In this document: positions 20,001 to 32,400 of the stretch, piece after piece
Numbering within the stretch: the first letter of the stretch is position 1
Layout of the letters: each line of letters starts with the position of its first letter
NCBI RefSeq assembly: GCF_900104175.1
Contig: NZ_FNIX01000003.1
Location: 186,001 to 250,000, forward strand
DNA length: 64,000 nt
Origin: Lentzea jiangxiensis
GTDB lineage: Bacteria; Actinomycetota; Actinomycetes; Mycobacteriales; Pseudonocardiaceae
Direction of reading: 5' to 3'
Program-made: the position numbers and the translations under genes
The notes under the pieces: model-generated
The model's input: only the letters and a program-made list of their open reading frames with translations
Database searches by the model: none
What the model was told of the DNA's origin: nothing

Positions 20001-20372
20001 CTGCTGCGGGTCCATGGCCAGCGCCTCACGGGGTGAGATCCCGAACAGCTCCGCGTCGAACCTGTCCGCCTCGTGCAGGAAGCCGCCCGCGGTGGTGTAC
20101 GTGGTGCCGCGGTGGTCCGGGTCGGGGTGGTAGAGCGCGTCGGCGTCCCAGCCCCGGTTGTCCGGGAAGCTGGTCACGCCGTCACCGCCCCGCGCCACCA
20201 GTCGCCACAGGTCCTCCGGCGAGTCCACCCCGCCGGGGTACCGGCAGGCCATCCCGATGACGGCCAGCGGCTCGGATGCGCTCTCCTGGACCTCGTCCAG
20301 GCGACGCCTGGTGTCGCGGAGCTCGGTCGTCAACCGCTTCAAGTAGTCGAGCGTCCGGTCGTCGCTGGTCAT
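14016..20372 (-). CDS. Modular type I PKS, one module: KS-AT-DH-ER-KR-ACP with docking domains
   Basis: The protein has 2,118 residues. The ATG at 20372 was chosen because a perfect AAGGAGG lies 7 nt upstream and the protein then begins with a docking coiled coil ([20 protein letters not shown]). Domains: KS 32-455 (Cys206, HGTGT, KSNIGH), AT 555-860 (Ser646 in GHSIGE), DH 915-1180 (His949, [10 protein letters not shown]), ER 1370-1678 ([26 protein letters not shown]), KR 1680-1870 (GGTGDLG, LDD, Tyr1836) and ACP 1970-2040 (Ser2004). The C-terminus is a helical docking segment ending in [14 protein letters not shown]. The AT is unusual: [10 protein letters not shown] replaces [10 protein letters not shown] and the substrate motif is THACHS, not SHAFHS, so a non-malonyl extender is possible. 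The full loop predicts a methylene. The ER has Phe where the gene 1 and gene 4 module 1 ERs have Tyr after LGM/LDM. The KR structural half contains a (DT)4 hexanucleotide repeat. Confidence 0.97.
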   Translation of the reverse strand: MTSDDRTLDYLKRLTTELRDTRRRLDEVQESASEPLAVIGMACRYPGGVDSPEDLWRLVARGGDGVTSFPDNRGWDADALYHPDPDHRGTTYTTAGGFLHEADRFDAELFGISPREALAMDPQQRLLLEVTWEALERAGIAPSSLRGSATGVFAGAMRAEYVSGLTSVSEDIEGFIGTGSSNSVLSGRVSYTFGLEGPAVTIDTACSSSLVALHLAGQALRTGECSLAVVGGVTVMSTPETFVEFSRQRGLAVDGRCKAFAAAADGTGWSEGAGVVLLERLSDARRNGHRVLAVVRGSAVNQDGASNGLTAPSGPSQQRVIRQALKNARLSTSDVDFVEAHGTGTRLGDPIEAQALLATYGQDRDVPLYLGSIKSNIGHSQAAAGVAGIIKVVEAMRHGVLPRTLHVDEPSPHVDWTAGAVELLTDERPWPAVDRPRRGAVSSFGLSGTNAHVILEQVVEEREDVERTPPPVLPWVLSAKSENGLRAQASRVLDAVGGADPLDVAHSLATGRSTLDRRAAVVGSTRDDLVAGLTALAQGTPSPAVVTGTPLIGRTAFLFTGQSSQRCGMGRELYRAFPAYAQAFDAVVAALDEHLDRPLADVVFGDDQDLLDRMSYLQPALFAVEVALFRLLESWGVRPDFVAGHSIGELTAAHVAGVWTLRDAAKMVAARGRLMEALPAGGAMVSVQAAEDEVRAALVDGVEIGAVNGPDAIVLSGDENAVLAVAESFARQGRKTKRLRMTHACHSARMDGMLAEFTAVAESVSYGAASIAVVSNVTGKLAGTDEVTAPGYWPRHVRQPVRFADSISWLRSEGVSRFVELGPDSVLTAMVARVLPDEDVLAVPMLRGGRPEPVTATAALAALHVRGGRVDWRTFYEGTGARTAELPTYAFQHASYWLKSAGGAGDPAGLGLADARHPLLGASVALADDSGVVLTGRVSLTTHPWLADHVVAGTALLPGTALVELALRAGDEAGCPHLEELTLLEPVFLDGPRDVQVVLAAPDESGRRSVSLHSRAGEGPWTRHASGTLTPAVAAPDFDLAEWPPRGATAVDLDGVYEAFSRNGLEYGTVFRGLRAAWRLGDEVYAELRLPEEGEARKDAEKFGLHPALLDSCLHAIGLTADEDSGPRVPHLWQDVALHAVGATALRVRLTPGRSDAVTLRVADGVGAPVATIGALVLREISADQFGTAGPGGPDSLFHLEWKALSITGGTEVEWAFADDLDDDVPPPPVVVLPVRPGGADVAGTALAETNRVLAVLQRWNAEERLHGTTLVVLTRDAAGTDRVDPAAAAVWGLVRSAQSEYPGRFVLIDTDTDTDTEPTAAQLAAALSTGEPQLLSRGGELAAPRLAPLPAADELVAPAGSAWRLGMTGRGTLDNLRLEPHPQALEPLGPGDVRVAVAAAGLNFRDVLNVLGMFDGEPGPLGNEVAGVVVEVGSEVTDLAVGEAVMGVAAGGVGTVAIAPRPYFTRVPEGWSFETAASVPLVFLTAYYGLKELAGLSAGESVLVHAGAGGVGMAAVQIARHLGAEVYATASTGKQHVLREAGLDDGHIADSRTLGFEEHFRATSGGRGVDVVLDALTGDFVDASLRLLPRGGRFMEMGKAGLRDPEEVAARHPGVRYRPFDLIEAEPELLTRMWSEVVELFDRGVLTPLPTRVWDVRRAPEAFRFLSQAKHIGKLVLTIPAGPEPDGTVLITGGTGDLGGALARHLVTEHGVRHLVLTSRRGPDAPGAAELVADLTGLGAAVTVVACDLASRDAVADLLGAIPDRHPLTGVVHAAGVLDDGLVDALTPERVDRVFAPKVRAAFHLHELTRHLPLRWFVLFSSAAGVLGNAGQANYAAANSFLDALATRRRGDGLAAHSIAWGLWAGGMGGRLGEEGEERLRRGGFPPITSSEGMAMFDTAVATAHPVLLALKVDRATARANASDASMSPLLRGLLGGPGRARAKAATAQQDDELLRTLAGLPPARANELLLDLVRRETALVLGRTGADSVEPARGFSDLGFDSLTSVEFRNRLSAVTGLRLSSTLVFDYPTPAALSAFLHTELVGDAEPSSTALIEQIGRLEAMLAGTDPDDTEVDRRLQRLLSDWTAKRSDSSGSDLDTATPDTILALIDHEFGSR
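16421..16444 (-). repeat. Hexanucleotide microsatellite, four units, encoding (DT)4
   Basis: Three copies of CGGTGT and one CCGTGT in tandem encode DTDTDTDT in the linker/KR structural half of the one-module PKS, just after the LIDTD strand. The other PKSs have a single short loop here, so the tract is probably a slippage expansion in a surface loop. Confidence 0.8.
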
Positions 20373-20379
20373 GCCGCTT

Positions 20380-20386
20380 CCTCCTT
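20380..20386 (-). promoter_or_regulatory. Perfect Shine-Dalgarno (AAGGAGG) fixing the start at 20372
   Basis: AAGGAGG lies 7 nt before the ATG at 20372. It decides this start over the open frame that runs on upstream to 20639 and overlaps the giant PKS. It is the strongest ribosome-binding site in the window, consistent with re-initiation after the 22-kb gene. Confidence 0.85.
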
Positions 20387-20390
20387 GTGA

Positions 20391-20411
20391 CGGCGTCCTG
20401 TGTGGACGCCG
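20391..20411 (-). other. Perfect 8-bp hairpin between giant PKS and the next PKS
   Basis: CGGCGTCC (20391-20398) and GGACGCCG (20404-20411) pair exactly around a 5-nt loop. The hairpin is in the 64-nt gap just ahead of the AAGGAGG ribosome-binding site of the next gene. It has no T-tract. It may be an mRNA-stability or processing element; termination here would cut off the rest of the pathway, so a strong terminator is unlikely. Confidence 0.55.
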
Positions 20412-20436
20412 CCACGAACGGAAAGGTCGAAGTGGG

Positions 20437-23400
20437 TCAGAGTTCGTTGTCGAGCAGGGAGAACATGTCGTCCAGCGTGGCGGCCTCGATGTCCGTCCCG
20501 TCGTCCGAGCCGGGACGGGTCTTGTCCCGCCACAGCGCGACCAGCCGGCGCAGCCTCGTCTCCACGTGCGCCCCGTCGGTGGTCGCCGGGTCGAGCGCGG
20601 ACAGCGCCGCCTCCAGGTGGGTGATCTCGCTGTCCACACCGGACGCTTCGGCGGCGGCCGCGGGTACCACCTCGGCCTGGAGGAACTCCGCCATGGCGTC
20701 CGGGGTCGGGTAGTCGAAGATCAGCGTCGCCGGCAGCCGCAGACCCGTGGCCTCGCCGAGCTGGTTGCGCAGCTCGACCGCGGTCAGCGAGTCGAAGCCC
20801 AGGTCGGTGAACGCCCGTTCGGGCTCGATCGTGTCCGGCCCGGCGTGACCGAGCACGGCCGCCGCCTGGCGGCGGACCACGTCGAGCAACGCCTGCCGGG
20901 CATCGGCCTGCGACAGCCCGGCCAGGCGCCGCCTCAGTTCCTCCGCCTGTCCCGCGTTCTCGGCCGAGGCCGACCGGCGGGCGCGCTGCGGCCGCACCAG
21001 CGTCCGCAGCAGCGGGGGCAGGGAGGCGCTCTCGGCGATCGCACCGAGCCTCGCCACGTCGAGCTTCACCGGCACCGTCGCCGGCGCGGCCATGGACGTG
21101 GCCAGGTCGAACAACGCCAGGCCCTCGGCCGCGGTGAGCGCACCGAAACCCTCGCGGGCCATCCGGCCGGCGTCCGTCGCCGCACCCATGCCGTCGGCCC
21201 AGAGGCCGTAGGCGAGGGAGGAGGCGGGCAGGCCGAGCGAGCGCCGGTGTTCGGCGAGCGCGTCGAGGAAGGTGTTCGCCGCGGCGTAGTTCGCCTGGCC
21301 CGGCGTGCCGAGGACACCCGCGGCCGAGGAGAACAGGACGAACATCGTGAGGTCCCGGCCCAGGGTCAGCTCGTGCAGGTTCCAGGCCGCGTCCACCTTG
21401 GGGCGCAGGACCTTCTCCAGCCGGTCCGGCGTCAGCGAGGTGAACAGGCCGTCGTCGAGCACACCGGCCGCGTGGACGACACCGGTCAGCACCGGAATGC
21501 TCTCCAGCAGGTCTTCCAGCTGCGACCGGTTGGCCGCGTCGCACGCGACGACGCGGACCTTCGCGCCGAGCCCGGTCAGTTCGCCCGTGAGCTCCGCCGC
21601 ACCCGGCGCGTCCGCGCCACGCCGGCCCACGAGAACGAGGTCCCGCACGCCGAGCGCGGTCACGAGGTGCCGGGCCACGACGGCGCCGAGGCCACCGGTA
21701 CCGCCGGTGACGAGAACCGTTCCGCTCGCGTCGAGCACCCGCGGCACGGTCAGCACGACCTTGCCGGCGTGCTCGGCGTGACCGAGGAAGCGGGCCGCCT
21801 CGGGAGCCTCGCGGATGTCCCAGGAACGGATCGGCAGGGGGTTGAGCACTCCCGACTCGAACATCGTGACCAGCTCCTCCCACATCGCCGCGATCCGTTC
21901 GGTGCCGGCGTCCTCGACGTCGCACACCCGGTGAGTCACATCTGGATACTGCCCTGAGAAATGGCTCGCCGGGCGAAGATCGGCCTTCCCCATTTCCACC
22001 ATCCGCCCACCGCGCGGCAACAGCCGCATCACCGCGTCGGTGGTGCCGCCGCCGAGCGCGCCGAACACGACGTCGACGCCGCGGCCGTCGGTGGAGCCGA
22101 GGAACCGCTCCTCGAAGCCGGGAGTCCGCGAGGAGGCGATGCGGCTGTCGGGCAGACCCGCCGCGCGCAGGACGTCCCACTGGCCTTCGTCGGCCGTGCC
22201 GTAGACCTCCGCGCCGAGGTGGCGGGCGATCTGGGTGGCGGCCATGCCGACGTCCCCGGCCGCGCCGTCGATGAGCACCGCCTCCCCCGCGGACAGACCG
22301 GCCAGGTCGTTCAGCGCGTACCAGGCGGTCAGGAACGCCCGCGGCACGGAGGCCGCCTGCTCGAACGTCCACCAGTGCGGGACCCTGGTGACGAGCGCGC
22401 GCCCGGTGCGGACGACCGGACCGAAACCGTTGTGCACCAGGCACATCACCGCATCGCCGACGTGGAGGTCGGTGACGCCCTCCCCCACCTCCACGACGAT
22501 GCCCGCGGCCTCGTGGCCGAGCAGACCTCCGTCGCCGACGCTGACGCCGGCGGCACGGACGCCGATCCGGACCTCGTGCGCGGCCAGTGGTGCGGCGGCT
22601 TCCGGGAACGGCCGGAACGTGAACCGGTCCGGAGTCTCCTCGCCCGCCGGGTCCAGCAGCCAGGTGCGCTCACCCGGCGGCGGGACCAGTTCCGGCGCGC
22701 TGCTCGCCCGGACCAGGCGGCAGGCGTGCACCACGCCGTCGCGCACCGCCAGCTGCGTCTCGTCGCCGAGCCCGGCGAGCGCCAGGTCGACGTCCTGCTC
22801 GGAGGCGTCCACCAGCACCAGCCGGCCGGGGTTCTCCGCCTGGGCACTGCGGATCAGGCCCCAGACCGAGGCCGTGACCGGGTTGACCTCATCGCACCCG
22901 TTCACCCGCACCGCGTCACGGGTGAGCAGGACGAGCCTGCCGTCCGCGTTGCGCTCGTCGGCCAGCCACGCCTGGACGGTGGCGAGCGTGCTCGCCAGCA
23001 CGTCGTGCACGGCGCGCGGGACCTCCTGGGAGAGCGGCCGGACCCTGAGCACCGCCACCGGGGGCGCGGTCTGCCCGGCCTCGTCGTGGAAGGCCCAGGC
23101 CACCGGGGCACCGCCACCCGCGACCGGGACCCAGTCCGCCCGGAACAGCCAGTCCGAAGTGGACGGACCGGTGTCGAGCTGGTCCGCGGAGACCTCGCGC
23201 AGCAGCAGGGATCCGACGGTGAGCACCGGTGCGCCCGCGGTGTCGGTGAGCTCCAGCCGGACCGAGTCGGGACCGGTGGGCGTCACCGTCACGCGCACCG
23301 CGGTCGCGTTGGTGGCGTGCAGCGAGACGTCGCGCCACAGGAACGGCAGCCGTGCGGTCGCCTCCCCGTCGAAGCCGAGCAGCCCGATGGGGTGCAGGGC

Positions 23401-26400
23401 CGCGTCGAGCAGCGCCGGGTGGATGCCGAAGCGGGCCACGTCGCCGTGCGCCGCCTCCGGCAGCACCACGTCGGCGAAGATCTCCTCGTCCCGCAGCCAG
23501 GCGGAGGCGAGGCCCTGGAACACCGGGCCGTAGCTCAGGCCGGTGGCCTCCAGGTCGGAGTAGAGGCCTTCCACCTCCAGGACTTCCGCGTCCGCGGGCG
23601 GCCAGGCGCCCGCCGCCTCCGGGAGGCGGTTCTCGTCGGGCACGAGCACACCCGCCGCGTGCTGCGTCCACGGTTCCTCGACGGAGGCGTCCGCCGGCCT
23701 CGAGTACACCGCGACCTCGCGCCCGCCGTCCTCGGCCGCGGCGCCGACCACGACCTGGACGGCCAGTCCGCCCTGGTCGGGCAGCACCACCGGGGCCGCG
23801 AGGGTCAGCTCGGCCACCCTCGGGCAGCCGAGCTCGTCACCCGCCCGGACGACCATCTCGACCAGGGCCGCGCCGGGGACCAGGACCGCGCCGAGCACGG
23901 TGTGGTCCAGGAGCCACGGCTGGGCGGCGCGGGACAGCCTGCCGAAGCAGACCAGCCCGTCCCCGTCCGGCGTCGACGTGATGGCGCCGAGCAACGGGTG
24001 CTCGGTCGTCGTCAGTCCGAGGCCGGCGGCGTCGCCGGTCGCCGGACCGCTCTCGAGCCAGTAGCGCTCGCGCTGGAAGGCGTAGGTCGGGAGGTCGACG
24101 CGCCGGGCACCGGTGCCCGCGAAGAACGCCTCCCAGTCCACGGTGACGCCCGTCGCCACCAACCGGCCGAAGGCGGCTTCCGCGGACTGCCGCTCGGGGC
24201 GGTCCTTGCGCAGCAACGGGACGAACACCGCCGCGTCGCTCGCGCAGTCGTGGCCCATCGCGGACAGCACACCGTCCGGACCCAGCTCGACGAACCGGGT
24301 GACACCGGCGGCTTCCAGCTCGCGGACGCCGTCGGCGAACCGGACGGTGTCCCGCACGTGCCGCACCCAGTAGTCCGGGTCGGTCAGCTCGGTCGCCAGC
24401 CGGCCGGTCACGTTCGACACGACCGGCACCGCGGGCTCGCGGTAGTCCAGCGAGCGCGCGACCTCCGCGAACTCGGCGAGCATCGGGTCCATCAGCACCG
24501 AGTGGAAGGCGTGCGAGACCGCCAGTCGCCTGGTGCGGCGTCCCTGTGCGCGGAAGCTCTCCGCCACGGCCAGCGTGGGAGCCTCCACACCGGACAGCAC
24601 GACGGCGGAGGGACCGTTGACGGCGGCCAGGCCGACCTCGGCGGTGAGGTGCTCGCGCACCTCGTCCTCGGTGGCCTCGACGGCCACCATCGCGCCGCCG
24701 GTGGGCAGTGCCTGCATCAGCCGTCCGCGCGCCTCGACCAGCTTCGCCGCGTCCTGCAACGACAACACGCCGGCGACGTGCGCCGCGCTCAGCTCGCCGA
24801 TGGAGTGGCCGGCCAGGTAGTCGGGCTGCACGCCCCACGACTCGACCAGCCGGTACAGCGCGACCTCGAGGGCGAACAGCGCCGGTTGGGCGTTGCCCGT
24901 CTGGTTGAGCACCTCGGCGTCGTCGATGTCCCGGATGCCGGGCAGCAACGCCGCGATCTCGTCGTACGCCTCGGCGAAGACGGGGAACGCCTCGTACAGC
25001 TCACGCCCCATGCCCAGGCGCTGGGAACCCTGCCCCGTGAACAGGACGGCGAGCTTGCCCGCGACGGCGCGGTCCACGGTCAGGTTCGCCGCGGGCTGCC
25101 CCTCCGCCAGGGCCGCGAGCCCGGCGCGCAGGTCGGCGGGACGTCCCGTCACGACCGCACGCCGCTCGTGCACGGTGCGGCTGGTGACCAAGGAGTACGC
25201 GACGTCCACCGGTTCCGCGAGCTCGGCGTTGAGCAGGCGTTCCGCCTGCGCCCGCAGGGCTTTCTCCGTCCGTCCGGAAAGGACGTACGGCAGCAGTGCC
25301 GGCGTCTTCACCTCTCGCGCGGTCACCGGGACGTCCGGTCCCTGCTCGAGGATGACGTGGGCGTTGGTGCCGCTGATGCCGAATGCCGACACGGCCGCAC
25401 GGCGCGGGCGGTCGTGCCGCGCCCACGGCCGGGCCTCGGTCGCCAGCTCGACCTCGCCCCCGGCCCAGTCCACGTGCGGGGACGGCGAGTCGATGTGCAG
25501 GCTCGCCGGGATGGTCCCGTGCCGCATCGCCTCGACCATCTTGATGATCCCGGCGACGCCGGCCGCGGCCTGGGTGTGACCGATGTTGGACTTGATCGAG
25601 CCGAGCACGAGCGGCACGTCCCGGTCCTGGCCGTAGGTGGCCAGCACCGCCTGCGCCTCGATCGGGTCGCCGAGCGCGGTGCCGGTGCCGTGCGCCTCGA
25701 CCGCGTCGACGTCCGAAGTGGACAGTCCGGCGGCGGCGAGGGCCTGGCGGATCACGCGCACCTGGGACGGACCGTTCGGCGCGGTCAGGCCGTTGGACGC
25801 GCCGTCCTGGTTCACCGCCGAACCGCGGACGACCGCGAGGACGCGGTGACCGTTGCGCCGGGCGTCGGACAACCGCTCCAGGAGCAGGAACCCGGCGCCC
25901 TCCGACCAGCCGGTGCCGTCCGCCGCCGCGGCGAACGGCTTGCACCGGCCGTCGGCGGCCAGGCCGCGCTGCCGGGAGAACTCGATGAACGGGTTCGGCG
26001 TGGCCATCACCGTCGCGCCACCCGCCAGCGCCAGGTCGCAGTCGCCTGACCGCAGCGACTGCGCCGCGAGGTGCAGCGCCACGAGCGACGACGAGCACGC
26101 GGTGTCCACCGAGACCGCGGGACCTTCCAGCCCGAAGGTGTAGGCGACGCGGCCGGACAGGACGCTGTTCGCGCTGCCGGTGCCGAGCAGGCCCTCGAAC
26201 CCGTCGGGGGTGCTCGTCAGGCGGGAGGCGTAGTCGTTGTACATCACGCCGGCGAACACACCGGTGGAGCTGCCCTTGAGCGCTGCCGGGTCGATCCCGG
26301 CGCGTTCGAAGGCTTCCTGGGCCGTCTCCAGCAGCAGGCGCTGCTGCGGGTCGACGGTCATCGCCTCGCGGGGCGAGATGCCGAAGAACTCGGCGTCGAA

Positions 26401-29400
26401 GTCCGCCGCGTCGAGCAGGAACCCGCCCTCGCGGGTGTAGCTCTTCCCGGTGCGGTCGGGGTCCGGGTCGTACAGGTCCTCGAGGTCCCAGCCCCGGTCG
26501 GACGGGAACGGCGTGATCGCGTCGGTGCCCTCGGAGACCAGCCGCCACAGGTCCTCCGGCGAGCGGACGCCACCGGGGTAGCGGCAGCTCATCGCGATGA
26601 TCGCGACGGGCTCGTCCGACACGGCGGAGCGCGCCGCCGGGACCACCTCGGTGGCCGTCGCGCCGAGGAGCTCGGTGCGGACGTACTCGGCCAGCGCCAG
26701 GGGCGTCGGGTAGTCGAAGATCAGCGTCGCGGGCAGCCGCAGGCCGGTCGCCTCGCCGAGCCGGTTGCGCAGCTCGACCGCCGTGAGCGAGTCGAAGCCC
26801 AGTTCCGTGAACGCACGTCCCACCTCCACCGCGGCTGTTCCGCTGTGGCCCAGGACCTCGGCGACGCGCGTCCGGACCAGGTCCGTCACGTGCGTGCGCT
26901 GCTCGGCGTCGGAGAGCCTGGACAGCGTCTCCAGCAGTGCCGACACCGCCTGGGCGTTGACGGCGCTGCGCAGGCGCGGAACCCGCACCAGACCCCGCAG
27001 CACGGCCGGGATCGGCGAGGTGCGGGCGTGGACCTGCAACGTCGGGAGGTCCAGCTTCACCGGTACCGGCACCGCCGTCTGAGCGGCGAGCGCGGCGTCG
27101 AACAGCGCCAGACCCTCCTCTTCGGACAGTGCACCGAAGCCGTCCCGGCTCAGCCTGTCCACATCGGACCCGTCGCCCATGCCGTCGGCCCACAGGCCGT
27201 AGGCCAGGGACCGGGCGGGCAGGCCTTCGGCGACCCGCAGCTCGGCCAGGGCGTCGAGAATCGCGTTCGCCGCGGCGTAGTTCGCCTGCCCCGGTCCGCC
27301 GAGGATGCCGGAGACCGAGGACAGCAGGACGAACTGGCTCAGCGGCCGGTCGCGGGTCAGCTCGTGCAACGCCACCGCCGCTTCGGCCTTCGGGCGCAGC
27401 ACGGTGTCCACCCGCTCCGGCGTCAGTGCCGTGACCACGCCGTCGTCGAGCACACCGGCGGCGTGCACGACCCCGGTCAGGTCGGGGATGGAGTCCAGCA
27501 ACGCCTTCAGGGCGTCCCTGTCGGCGACGTCGCACGCCTCGACCACCGCGCCCAGCTCGGCGGCGAGTTCCGCCGCACCGGGTGCTTCCAGGCCGCGGCG
27601 GCTCGTCAGGACCAGCTTCGTGACGCCGTGCACCCGCGAGAGGTGCCGGGCGACCGCGGCGCCGATCCCACCCGTGCCGCCGGTGACGAGGACGGTGCCC
27701 TCGCCCCACACGGCCGGCTCGGCCGTCCGCGCCCGGACGAGCCGGGGCGCCAGCGCCTCGCCGTCGTGGACGCGGACCTGCGGCTCGCCCGCCGCGAGCG
27801 CCGTGCTCACGTCGTCGCCCTCGACGAGGACGAACCGGCCGGGGTTCTCCGACTCCGCGCTGCGGACCAGACCGCGCACGGCCGCACCGGACAGCGACTC
27901 GTCGGTCACGACGACCAGGCGGGCGTCGGCGAACCGCTCCTCGGCGAGGAACCCCTGGACCGCCGCCAGCGTGCTGTGCAGGACCTCCCGGGGATCACCC
28001 GCCGCGACGTCCAGGACCAGCGCGGCGGGAACGTCGTCACCGACCTGGTCGAACGGCACGTGCCCGCCCGGAGTCCCCTGTGCGGGCACGGGAACCCAGG
28101 ACAGCTCGTACAGCGGCTCGTCGGTCGTGCGCAGCTGCTCGGCGGAGGCGGCGCGGACGACCAGCGAGCCGATCGTCGCGACGGGGGCGCCGGTGCTGTC
28201 GGCGACGAGGACCGAGACCTTGTCGGTGCCGGTCGAGGTGACCCGGACGCGCAACGTGGTCGCACCGGTGGCGTGCAGGGTGACCGCGCCGAACGAGAAC
28301 GGGAGACGGGTCTCCTCCCCCGCCATGAGCCCGATCGTGTGCAGCGCCGCGTCGAGCAGGGCCGGGTGCAGGCCGAACCGGCCGGCCTGGTCGTGCTCCG
28401 CTTCGGGCAGCGCGACCTCGGCCCAGACGTCGTCGCCGGAGCGCCAGGCGGCCTTCAGGCCCTGGAACACCGGTCCGTACACCAGTCCGGCGGCGGCGAG
28501 GTCCTCGTACACCCCGTCGAGCTCCACGGCCTCGCCCGCGGGCGGCCAGGCAACCAGGTCGAACGCCGGGGCGGACGTAAGGGGCGACAACGTGCCCGCC
28601 GCGTGCTCGGTCCACGATCCGTGCGCACCGCGGGAGTGCACGGACACCGGTCGCCTGCCGGCGCCGTCGGCCGCACCGACGAGCACCTGCACGTCCAGCG
28701 ATCCGGACGCCGGCAGCAGCAGCGGCGCCTGGACCGTCAGCTCCTCGACCGTGCCGCAGCCGGCCTCGTCGCCGGCGCGCACGACCAGTTCCAGCAGCCC
28801 GGTTCCCGGCATGAGCACGCTGCCCAGGGCGGCGTGGTCCGCGAGCCACGGGTGCGTGGCGAGCGAGAGCCGGCCCGTGAGCACCCAGCCGTCACCGTCG
28901 GCGAAGGGCACGGCCGCGGCGAGCAGCGGGTGCTCGGCGGGCACGAGACCGACGGCGGAGACGTCCGCGCCCCCACCGGTGGAGGCGAGCCAGAACCGCT
29001 GGTGCTGGAAGGCCGAGGTCGGCAGGTCCACGATCCGCGCGCCGCTCCCGGCGAACACCGCGGACCAGTCGACCTGCTCACCCCTGGTGTACGCGGCGGC
29101 CAGGCCGGTCAGCGCGGACGTGGCCTCGTCGCGGTCCTTGCGCAGGAACGAGGTGAAGAGGCCGTCGACGCTGTCAGCGCCCATCGCGGACAGCACGCCG
29201 TCCGGGCCGACCTCGAGGAACCGCGTGACGCCCTTGTCGTGCAGCGCGGAGACGGTATCGGCGAACCGCACGGTCGCCCGGACGTGCTCGACCCAGTGCT
29301 CGGGGTCGGTCAGCCGGTCGGTGGCGAGCTCCCCGGTGACCGTGGAGACGACCGGGATCGACGGTGCCGCATAGGTCAGCGACTCCGCCACCGCGCGGAA

Positions 29401-32400
29401 CTCGTCGAGCATCGGCTCCATGAGCACCGAGTGGAACGCGTGCGAGACGGTGAGCCGCTTGGTGCGGCGGCCGAGCTTCTCGAACTTCTTGGCGACCTTG
29501 AGCGTCTGCGACGCCGCGCCGGACAGCACGACGGCGTTCGGGCCGTTGACCGCGGCCAGCGACACCTTGGGGGACAGGTGTTCCCGGACCTCGTCCTCGG
29601 TCGCCTGGACGGCGACCATCGCACCACCGCTCGGCAGCGCCTGCATCAGGCGACCGCGTGCGGACACCAGCTTCGCCGCGTCCTCCAGGGACAGAACGCC
29701 GGCGACGTGTGCCGCCGCGATCTCACCGATCGAGTGCCCGGCGAGGAAGTCCGGCGTGACACCCCACGACCGGACCAGGCGGAACAACGCCACTTCCAGC
29801 GCGAAGATCGCGGGCTGCGCGTTGGCGGTCTGGCCGAGCACGTCCGCGTCGGAGATGTCCCTGATACCCGGAAGGTGGGCGCAGACCTCGTCGTAGGCCT
29901 CGGCGAAGACGGGGAACGCCTCGTACAGCCCCGCACCCATGCCCAGCCGCTGGGAACCCTGACCGGTGAACAGCACAGCCGTCCGTCCGGGAAGGACCCT
30001 GCCGGTCGTGACCGACGTCGCGGTCTCCCCCGCCGACAGCGCCGTCAGACCGGCGCGCAGCTCCTGCGGGGTCGAGCCGACCACGACGGCCCGGTGGTCG
30101 TGCGAGGTGCGCGTGGTGGCCAGCGACAGACCGAGGTCGGCCTGCTGACCGTCGACGGCCAGCAACCGGGCCGCCTGCTCGCGCAGTGCCTCCTCGCTGC
30201 GTGCGGAGAGCACCCACGGCACGGCGGGGAGCTCCACGCCCTCGCGCGGCGGCACGGGCTCGTCCGGAGCCTGTTCCAGGATCACGTGCGCGTTGGTGCC
30301 GCTGATGCCGAAGGACGACACGGCGGCACGGCGCGGCCGGTCGACCTCGGGCCAGGCGCGCTGCTCGGTGAGCAGGCTGACGTCACCGGACGCCCAGTCG
30401 ACGTGCGGCGTCGGCTCGTCCAGGTGCAGCGTCGCGGGCAGCACGCCGTGACGCAGCGCCTGCACCATCTTGATGACGCCGGCGACACCGGCCGCGGCCT
30501 GGGTGTGGCCGATGTTGGACTTGATCGAGCCGAGGTGCAGCGGCTCCTCGTCGCGCTCCTGGCCGTAGGTGGCCAGCAGCGCCTGGGCCTCGATCGGGTC
30601 GCCCAGCGGGGTACCGGTGCCGTGCGCCTCGACGACGTCCACGGTGGACGACTCGATGCCCGCGCTGGCCAGCGCCTGGCGGATCACCCGCTGCTGCGAC
30701 GGGCCGTTCGGAGCGGTGAGGCCGTTGGACGCACCGTCCTGGTTCACCGCCGAACCCTTGACCACGGCCAGCACGCGGTGCCCGTTGCGCCGGGCGTCGG
30801 ACAACCGCTCCAGCACCAGCACGCCGACACCTTCGGACCAGCCGGTGCCGTCGGCGTCTCCGGAGAAGGACTTGCACCGGCCGTCGGCGGCGAGACCACG
30901 CTGGCGGGAGAAGCCGATGAACGTGTCGGGAGTGGCCATGACGGTGACACCGCCCGCGAGCGCCATCGAGCACTCACCGGTGCGCAGGGCCTGCATCGCC
31001 CAGTGCATGGCGACCAGCGAGGACGAGCACGCCGTGTCGACCGTGACGGCGGGACCCTCCAGGCCCAGGGTGTAGGCCACGCGCCCGGACAGCACGCTGC
31101 CGGACGTGCCGGTGCCGATGAAGCCCTCGACACCGTCGGGCAGCACGCCGAGGCGCGCGCCGTAGTCGTGGTACATCAACCCGGCGAACACACCGGTCTG
31201 CGAGCCCTTGAGACCGCTCGGGTCCACCCGTGCGTGCTCCAGCGCCTCCCACGAGACCTCCAGCAGCAGCCGCTGCTGCGGGTCCATGGCCAGCGCCTCG
31301 CGCGGCGAGATCCCGAAGAACTCGGGGTCGAAGTCGCCGGCGTCGTGCAGGAACCCGCCCTCCCGCGTGTAGGTCTTGCCCTGCGCGTCGGGGTCGGGGT
31401 GGTAGATGCCGTCGACGTCCCAGCCGCGGTCCTCGGGGAAGCGGGTGACGCCGTCGCGGCCGTTCGTGACCAGGTCCCACAGGTCCTCCGGCGACCCGAC
31501 GCCACCGGGGTAGCGGCAGGCCATGCCGACGATGGCGATCGGGTCGTCGCCGAGCGCCACGGGGGCGAACGACGGCGTGGCCGGGTCGGCCAGCTCGTCG
31601 ACGAACTCGGCCTGGACGAACTCGGCCAGCGCCAGGGGCGTGGGGTAGTCGAAGATCAGGGTCGCGGGCAGCCGCAGACCGGTGGCCGCGTCGAGGCGGT
31701 TGCGGAGCTCGACCGCGGTGAGCGAGTCGAAGCCCAGGTCGCCGAACGCGCGGTCGGTCTCGACGGCGTCCGGGCTGGTGTGGCCCAGCACGAGCGCGAC
31801 CTCGGTGCGGATCAGTTCGAGCAGCTGCCGCAGCCGTTCGGCCGGCGGAAGCGCGCCCAGTCGCTGGCGCAGCCCGGCGCCTTCCTCCGTGCGCGCGGTG
31901 CGCCGTGGGCGCACCTTGACGAGGCTCCGCAGCACGTGCGGGACCACGCCGGTGGTCTTCGCGCCGTCCCTGACCGCGGCGACGTCCAGCCTCATCGCGA
32001 CCGGGTTGGCGTCGTCGCCGAGCGCGACCAGGTCGAACAGCGCGAGGCCGTCCTCGGCCGACAGCGCCGCGAACCCGGCGGGCCCGGCTGCCTGGCCGTG
32101 GCCCATGCCCTCGTCCCACAGGCCGTAGGCGATCGAGGTCGCCGGCAGGCCCTGCGCGCGGCGGTGAGCGGCCAGCCCGTCGAGGAAGCCGTTCGCCGCG
32201 GCGTAGTTGGCCTGGCCCGGCGCGCCGAGCGTGCCCGCGATCGAGGAGAACGTGACGAACAGGTCGAGGCCGTCGGTCAGCTCGTGCAGGTGCCAGGCGG
32301 CATCGGCCTTCGGGCGCAGCACGGCTTCCACGCGCTCACGGGTCATCGCGTCGAGCACGCCGTCGTCGAGCACACCGGCCGCGTGCACGACGCCGCGCAA

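Larger units (their letters stand above)
20665..26622 (-). other. PKS module: KS-AT-DH-(degenerate ER)-KR-ACP (giant PKS, module 4)
   Basis: The KS has TACSSS (Cys5495), HGTGT and KSNIGH. The AT has GHSIGE (Ser5926) and HAFH. The DH reads PWLLDH and [10 protein letters not shown] (His6226). An ER-sized region lies at residues 6636-6945 but lacks the NFRDVL catalytic segment and has Asp in the nucleotide-binding loop (see the ER entry). The KR has GGTGGLG, LDD and [10 protein letters not shown]; the ACP Ser is 7264. If the ER is dead the unit keeps its double bond, giving three conjugated olefins from modules 2-4; if it is active, a methylene. Confidence 0.92.

Noticed and set aside
20373-20639. 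Longer N-terminus for the one-module PKS, starting at 20639
   Set aside because: The extra residues are out-of-frame reading of the giant PKS's docking tail; the docking coiled coil starts exactly at the ATG at 20372 with AAGGAGG.
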